Assembly (NCBI GenBank): GCA_023653785.1
Contig: JAMKCH010043925.1
Location: forward strand, 1 to 64,000
Length of the DNA stretch: 64,000 nt
Direction: 5' to 3'
Origin: Ophioderma brevispina
Lineage: Eukaryota; Echinodermata; Ophiuroidea; Amphilepidida; Ophiodermatidae
Shown piece after piece: positions 57,703 to 64,000 of the stretch (within the stretch, counting starts at the first letter, position 1; each line of letters opens with the position of its first letter). The notes beneath the pieces are model-generated. The model was not told the origin of the DNA, searched no databases, and saw only the letters and a list, made by a program, of their open reading frames with translations. A program made the position numbers and the translations under genes.

Positions 57703-58669
57703 CCCTAACCCGGACCGTGTCTTTTTGCCGACCTAACGGCCAAAAAGCAACGAGGTGCAATCTATTTTTATTTTTAAAACGGCCCAGATGCAACGAGAGC
57801 CAAATTTTGCGTTTCATTCATGCATCTCGTCCGTTTTTCTCCCGGCACAGGAATAAAGTAGCGTAAAGTCCATAACGGGCCACAGAATGCAACGAGACAT
57901 CCGTCATTTTCCGGAAGAACGGCCCAGATCCACCGAGGAACATCGCGTCATTTTTCCCCTCCCGGGAGACGGCCCCAATGCAACAAGGAACATCGCAGCC
58001 ATTTTTTCCGAACAACTCCAAATGCAACGATGACATGCTTGTGAATGCAATGAGAACGGATACTAAATAAATAAATAAATAATGATGCATACTGCCACTG
58101 ATTCGGCATGAAATTTGTAGCTTATCGTATCGCCAGTCGTGAGTGGCGCCATTACGCTACGTCATAGTCATGCATGGCGCTATACGCTACTTCATGCTCC
58201 AGTTTACGTCATTAATGCGTTTATGCAGAATTAAAAAATAGCTTTCGAAAATGGTGCGCTATCACCATCGCATCGAAATTGTTCCACTATGGGATTTGTA
58301 CAACAGTGTCACCCGCCTATGAAAAGCATTGCGCCTTCTTCTCGGGCAAACCGTCCGAAATGCAGTGAAAGGCATCGCATCATTTCCCGGGAATGACGTC
58401 CCAGGTGCAACAGGACATCGCGTCATTTCCGGTAAGACGGCACCAATGCAACGATGACCAAACAGCCGCGTCATTTTCCTAAAGACGGCCCAGATGCAAC
58501 ACGAGGACATCGCGTAATTTTCCGTAAACGGCCATATGCAATGAGGTTCCAATGAGAGGAATTTTGCGCGAAATAATAGTTGTTGACGGCCGAGATGAAG
58601 CGAGAAACCTTTCGACCGGTAACCACCAACGTTTTCGTTGGCTCTCATTGCATCTCGGCCGCGTTAGGG
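57703..58669. mobile_element. 967-bp TTAA element built of 42-48 bp direct repeats (piggyBac-type)
   Basis: TTAA at 57,699-57,702 and 58,670-58,673. The ends are CCCTAACCCGGACCG and the complement of CCCTAACGCGGCCGAG. CCC-type ends plus TTAA fit piggyBac. Two arrays of a unit like 'acggcccagatgcaacgagg' plus 'acatcgcgtcattttccgg' occupy about 57,876-58,045 and 58,345-58,560, separated by about 300 bp of unrelated sequence with an (ATAA)n tract. Minus-strand frames of 90 and 128 codons only translate the arrays. Confidence 0.75.
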
Positions 58670-58673
58670 TTAA

Positions 58674-60640
58674 GAAACTAAATTAATGAACACTGGAAAT
58701 TTATTCTATCTAATAATTAATGAATTCTTACTTATAATATGGATGTATACATTATAAAGTTACCCATCATATCCGTCACACCTCAAAAAATACGCATATC
58801 GCGGCTATGATGTTCACGACATAGTTATGTTAAATTTTCCCTAAAAAACCATAAGCGTTCTTCAGCATCCGTCCTAGGAAAATAAGCATCGTCCGTTTTC
58901 CTGAACAACCTCAAACCAATGTCCGCCGCGAATTCTCTCAATTTTGTTTGATCCATATACGGATGGTTTGAGTGGCTTGCCGCGATTCACCGCTTTTAAC
59001 TGTTAATATAATGTAAATTTTTTTACTAATGTCCGATATTTAACACTTAAATTAATAAATTTTGCTTGTTGTCCATTATAATTTTAAGATGTAACATTTC
59101 TACTAACAAAGTATTTTAAAAAGCCTTGGTGGGAAATCAATTTACACGTTCTTTGACAGAGGATTCACATCCGGCACTATGTAATACAATTAAAGGTCCT
59201 CACCGTTATGCAACAATATAATTGCAAATTTCTAATTAAGATGATTACTTAATGAAGTACTTGTAAGGTTTCTCGGCAACCTTGGGCATTTTGAGATTTT
59301 GGTATTTAATACCATTTCCGTAATTATTTCGTAAAATTATAAAAAATCAACATCCGTCCACTATGATACACCAGACGATTGTAGTATCAATCTAGGGCTC
59401 ATAAGGTGTACCCTCGGGCGGGGAAATAAAATAATGGGCGCCATTATTTAGTTTTTTTCCGACCTCGTGCACATTATTCACCTATAAATGATACTCTGCA
59501 TTACCCTTTAGTTTATTAGTTCATTTTAAATAGTGTGCACTGTAATGGCTCTAAATTATATGTTGATAAAAAGTAGTCATTTTTTCCATCTCATGGGCCA
59601 AAAACCCGCATGCAGAATCCAATATTCCTACCTTGTTTGATGGCAAATTTCATTTTTCATTTTACTCTGATGCGTGTCTGTGGACTAACCACTGTTGCCA
59701 ACTTGGTAACTTTGACGTCAGTTTGACGCCAACTAGGGTTATGTTGGGAGCAGTAGAAAAAACGGTGGTACCAATGCATCAACGGGTATAAACCAACATC
59801 AAAATCATCATCGTTGCTTTATAATAATTAATTCTCGGGGTGTGTATAACACCCCACCCCTTAGTAAACCCGTGTTACAACCAAAATAGACTTGGTAACA
59901 TATTGCTAAATTTTGAATTTCTTCTTGTGATGTTAACTTTGCTATGTCTGCAACTAACTAATTACAGAATATATACATCTTTTAAAAACTCGCCTTTTTC
60001 AGACAATTGATATTTTTCTTTGGAAGGTGTTTGTATAAAGCGTTAGTGCCTCTCAATTGTTTAGATTATGATAGATGCATGAGTTCGTACCCATTTAATT
60101 GTTATTTCGTTCAATTTTGGTAATATCTTAAGCGTGTCATTACCTTTAAATTATTTAAAGATAGTAACTATATATGTACTGAGAAATAAGAAAACGAGAA
60201 AAAAACTTTATCCTCCAAAATCTTTTGAGTTATGAAACATCCATTACATTTTAAATATATTCTGAGCTCAATTTTTGAACAGTTTCTAGCCAATATTTTG
60301 TGTTTTACAACATGCAATATATTATTAATTTTTATATAACATGACACTGCATGTTTTGTGTTCCTTCTAACGTATTTTACTCTGAAATTTAATGGTTTTT
60401 TTTTCTGTCCAAATGAGTTTAAAACATATTGGCGACTAATTAAAGATTATTAATTTAAGGAGGGCCAAATTTGTAAAAGGTTGTCATTTTCTGAATTCGT
60501 TGGTCATTCGTGGTCAGTCTTGCGCTATATTTTACACAACGATAATGCAACAGTGAATGTGTCCCCTTTACCGTTATGGAAGTCGTTTGTATAGCATTTG
60601 CATGGTTTTGTAACATAAACACAATGCAATAGACTCGTCA
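58674..60640. other. Intergenic, no supported feature
   Basis: About 2 kb of AT-rich sequence with no long open frame and no recognisable repeat, apart from a 'ccactgttgccaac' phrase near 59,691. Confidence 0.45.
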
Positions 60641-60835
60641 TCGTCCGTCGTCTTCATCATCATTAGACATCGTCAATCGTCTCGTCGTCATCTTCATCAT
60701 CGTCGTCTTCGTCAGTCCAGTCGCATCATTGTCGTCGTCAAGCTCGATGTTCCCTTATTTCATCGTTAGTGCCACACCGGCATCAATCACGCGCCACTCG
60801 TCATTCCTTAGCATCGTCATCATCGGCATCATCAT
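60641..60835. repeat. CGT/CAT-rich microsatellite-like region
   Basis: Irregular runs of 'tcgtcatcatcgtcg' type trinucleotides. Confidence 0.75.
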
Positions 60836-61164
60836 TTTAAAATAGTAAAACCTTGTACTATAGTACTCTCACCATACCAACAGTAGAAATCAACGGTTTT
60901 TCATGCAGTCAAACCGTCTTCTACTCCTTAAGCCCAGCATCAAACATTTTGGGGGGTTTGACAAACCATCGAACCACATTCAGTGCCCTTTTTGAATAAG
61001 ACAACAGTTGTTTCTTGGGTATTTAATGCTGTCGTCAGTTAGAAACAATTCATTTCTTTACATACACCACTTAAAATAGCCATTTCCTTTTTTTCATTAT
61101 TACCAAACGCTTCATAAGAACTCAAACTTTGAAACGCCGTTTATCTCAGAACTAGCATTATGCT
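60836..61164. other. Spacer, no supported feature
   Basis: No recognisable gene or repeat boundary. Confidence 0.35.
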
Positions 61165-61469
61165 GATCACACACACGGGGGGGGGGGGGTAAGTTGCCTC
61201 CTCTGGCTTTGAAAACGCGGGGGACGATACTGAACAGAAATATGGCAGTTTCAATTTTTTTTCAGGGAGTTTTTGACAAATTTCAGCCTAATTGTGGCAA
61301 TTCAATTGACATTTTCGCATTTTTCAGCGTCTACGCGCAGCATTTCGCAAATTCAACCTTTGTTGGAGCGAGTCGCCATACAACATACGACTTTTTTGCC
61401 CCCTCTGTGGACGACTTGGAAATTTTGCCCCCCTGGATTGATTCACTAGCCTCGGTACGCCACTGCCTG
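61165..61469 (+). mobile_element. hAT-like element remnant, right end only
   Basis: The right end reads 'cctcggtacgccactg', the complement of a CAGTGGCGTACCGAGG terminus typical of hAT-like elements. The left side stops in a run of 13 G and no matching left terminus is visible, so it is truncated. The 115-codon frame across it is not recognised. Confidence 0.4.
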
Positions 61470-62519
61470 CAGTATCGCAACAGTCCATGGCGCAAGTTTA
61501 GATCAAATAACTTTTTTAATTTAAAACCACAATATAAGTAACTTGCGCCTGACAAGCCTCGGGACATAAATGCACAAATAAACGATATCATCAAATAATC
61601 CTATTTGCCAGGTCAAAATATGTCTGAATAAGATTCAAAGCAAAAACCCTTTTATTTTTCACATTCTCAGGGATTTGTAATACTTAAAATAGGGACAGTA
61701 CACAGATGAGATTGAAACTCAATGGTTCTGTGTGCAAATCGTACTGGCTGTATGGGAAACTCAACAAAATCTTCTCTTAATTGTATCTCTTTTATCGTGT
61801 TATTTTTTTCAGGTTCTTGTACGCATACACCCCTCAGGCCGCGCGCAAGTGTCTGTAGCCTGCTAAAACGAACACGGGTGCTCCGTCTGCTCATGTCAGT
61901 CCCACGAGTAAGGGTATTACCGCACGCGTGACTTTGTTTCATTTGTAGACTTATGGACCCATCTTTTTCATCTTTTTCACATTCATGGCGGGGCCATTGA
62001 ATATTAATTATTAAGATATAACAAGATGTTGAATCTTAAAAAGGAATTGATTTATGGGGATAACAGCCATTTTTTGGAAAAATAAAGATTTGATGACTTC
62101 AACGAGCTTGATTGGTTTTACATATTTTTGCTTCGGGGGACCCATTCAGTTAAAAATACTTACGTATCCCTACTGGAAAAAGCAAAAACCGATTATCGTC
62201 ATCGTACGTCGGTTTTTGAATCAGTAGGAAAAGGTAAATTTTGTACTGTTTAGATAAAACGGTGCTTTTGGAAAAAAATATAGCACTTGGGCAGAAGGGT
62301 CATGTACAGACCTGATTAACATGTCGGATTTATAATATATATCGGAATCCCGCCCCTAAGAGCAAACTGATATCTTATACCTGACAACGTGACCTGTACC
62401 TGACACGGACCAACTATTCATCATCTCGTACGTTTATAACTACAATAACGGCAAAGCAGCAAGCATTCGTATCTCTGTTGTCACAGCGTATCGATCAAGA
62501 TGGAGACATATACAAAACG
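61470..62519. other. Intergenic; small foldback at 62,167-62,231
   Basis: 'cctactgg..aaaaaccga' and 'tcggtttttga..cagtagg' pair around 'ttatcgtcatcgtacg'. No gene recognised. Confidence 0.4.
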
Positions 62520-62690
62520 GTGGGCCCTTCTGTACAGGGAGGTAGGACACGATCTGCTCTCGATTTGGGCGTTGGGGCTTTCCAAACGGTAATTTGGAAA
62601 CTGCTACATCATTTACTATGGCAGTCTCAGTCCCCGTGACATTAAAAAATCATCCTTAAACCTTTGTCAAAAGATCTTATAAATCATGAT
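62520..62690 (+). repeat. Dispersed repeat E, copy 2
   Basis: Matches 18,900-19,090 ('aggacacgatctgctctcgattt', 'tttccaaacggtaattt'). Confidence 0.6.
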
Positions 62691-62944
62691 AAATTAGAAA
62701 AATATGAGATTCACACAATCAGGCTTCGTTAATTACCTTTGCACACTAAACTAAACAACTCCTAAACTTCCCCTGCAAAATTAATCTCTATCAAACATAA
62801 TACACTTGAACATACACGCCATGTGTCTACAGACTAATGCGCTCTGTAGCCATTCGCACCGATACACTCTAATATCAAAACAGCCCCATAATATTTTATA
62901 CACCCCATAACCTTGCACTCCTGGATGCTTAGAAAACCACATTG
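62691..62944. other. Spacer, no supported feature
   Basis: AT-rich. Overlapping minus frames show no domain. Confidence 0.35.
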
Positions 62945-63085
62945 GAGAATTTGTGCTTTTGCATAGCTTAATTGTAATATGTGTGCATATACTGATGAAA
63001 CCATCCACCAATTGACCATATTTCCATTGTTAGCAAATGTATTGCCGTCATTGTTGTCATCATCATCGTTATTTGTGAACAGGCA
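62945..63085 (+). repeat. Dispersed repeat F, copy 2
   Basis: Matches 48,405-48,540, including the trailing (TCATCG)-like stretch. Confidence 0.6.
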
Positions 63086-63354
63086 AAGCTTAAAATAGCT
63101 TACGTAAATTTTTGTGTCCGTCAGTCGTAAACCCAACTAATATCATCCATTTTTAAATCTGAAATCATATTTTTTTAAACATATTACACATTCAAACTGA
63201 TCACAGTCCGCAACACGCTGATTGACAAGTGAAACATTGACCTGCACGCAATTGGTCACCTAATTCTGTTCCCGACTATAAATGAATTCTCTGTTTTCCT
63301 AAAATTAGACACATGCTTCCAAAAATCAGACTTGTACAGCTATTTCTCATCAAT
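63086..63354. other. Spacer, no supported feature
   Basis: AT-rich sequence only. Confidence 0.35.
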
Positions 63355-63358
63355 TTAA

Positions 63359-63731
63359 AGGTGCTTGATCCGATTTTTTGTCTGTCGTGTTCTCTACTTG
63401 ATATTTTTGTCTATCGTGTTCTCTACTTGATATGAGAGCATGATACTTGTACACACTGGCCATCAAGTACCGTGGGAAACAAACTTGCGGTTTTGATGCT
63501 AGACGCGACAATACAGAGTGCAACGCCCTATTCACTACTGTGCTAATATATTGATGGTTAACCATTAAAATGGTAGTTTTTTAATCTGTATCTTGAGAAA
63601 GAATGGATTTGAAAGCCGAAATTTCAGGAGGACAATGAGAAAATACGGCCTTTCATCTGATATCAAAATTGATACTACTTCCAGGTAAATCGGGGGGGGG
63701 GGGGGTCCCAAAGACGATTGGAACAAGCACC
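63359..63731 (-). mobile_element. TTAA element, family T1, copy 3, decayed right flank
   Basis: Left TTAA at 63,355-63,358; at the right end the expected CACCTTTAA reads 'cacctaatg'. The body matches 42,376-42,714. A 31-bp segment ('tgtcgtgttctctacttgat') is doubled near 63,380-63,440, and a G run of 14 is present near 63,691. The central palindrome is ATGGTTAACCAT at 63,554-63,565. Confidence 0.8.
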
Positions 63732-63734
63732 TAA

Positions 63735-64000
63735 TGCTGTGTTCATGTAAATCCCTAACACCCCAAAATACTACAAAATCCCAAGCAGTACTACCATTAT
63801 GGTATTTTGTGGTATTGGGGTCCAACACCTCCCATATGTTTGCATACAAACCATCAGTGACCCAGAAATCCCCTGTGGTATTTGGTGGAATTTGGGGGTT
63901 TAGCAGTTTAATGTCTGTGGTATTTAAGGGTTTATTACGGGTGGGGTGTTATAAGGCATTAGCTAATGACGTCATGATTTCTGCCGAGATTACATGATCC
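63735..64000. repeat. Imperfect inverted repeat at the window end
   Basis: 'accccaaaatactacaaaat' (about 63,760) and 'ggtattttgtggtattggggt' (about 63,800) are complementary with mismatches, and 'gtggtattt' recurs after 63,870. It may be a MITE continuing past the window. Confidence 0.4.

Noticed and set aside
57818..58648. Two minus-strand frames with repeated residues
   Set aside because: They only read the 42-48 bp direct repeats of the TTAA element.

Overview
The window looks like a gene-poor, repeat-rich piece of an animal nuclear genome, most likely a marine invertebrate. This rests on AT-rich intergenic DNA, spliceosomal-type exon signals, non-LTR retrotransposons of RTE-like and Jockey/CR1-like type, tRNA- and 5S-derived SINE-like sequence, and many short DNA transposons. 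Arrays built on 'tgacctttgacc' and the endonuclease type at 35-38 kb would fit an echinoderm or hemichordate, but the sequence does not settle the taxon. There is no bacterial or viral gene organisation, no CRISPR array, and no complete host gene.

The only convincing piece of host coding sequence is a minus-strand terminal exon at 21.32-22.46 kb. It has a strong splice acceptor and encodes an acidic, Ser/Thr/Glu-rich, probably disordered C-terminal tail. One frameshift interrupts it. Its upstream exons were not found.

The rest is mobile DNA. (1) At least ten short elements sit between TTAA target duplications (13.2, 14.8, 16.6, 17.7, 19.7, 28.4, 28.7, 30.1, 42.4 and 57.7 kb, with a fragment at 39.5 kb and a decayed copy at 63.4 kb). 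They look like non-autonomous Kolobok- or piggyBac-type elements. Two carry nested insertions, some abut at a shared TTAA, and one has an unoccupied paralogous site at 12.6 kb. (2) Other inverted-repeat elements have different target duplications: TA (5-6 kb), TAA (6.6 kb), TTA (39.7 kb), 8 bp (17.7 kb) and 5 bp (34.9-38.7 kb). (3) A 2.9-kb pogo-like element at 30.9-33.8 kb holds remnants of coding exons, a 5S-rRNA-like segment and internal duplications. (4) A 3.1-kb RTE-like retrotransposon on the minus strand lies inside the 34.9-38.7 kb inverted-repeat element. (5) Two head-to-tail, frameshift-riddled Jockey/CR1-like copies at 49.6-56.0 kb lie between inverted arms at 48.9-49.3 and 56.3-56.7 kb. 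The second contains a C-rich, G-poor tract that looks like a sequencing or assembly artefact. (6) Minisatellites and tandem duplications occur at 7.1, 23.4, 24.6, 25.3, 26.9, 34.3, 38.2, 46.3, 47.2 and 57.8-58.6 kb.

Nothing here forms a recognisable pathway or defence system. The interest lies in the nested transposon archaeology, the conserved palindromic centre of one TTAA family, an exon-like cassette carried by another, and a TTAA element built from 42-48 bp direct repeats. Most of the short open reading frames are chance readings of repeats.
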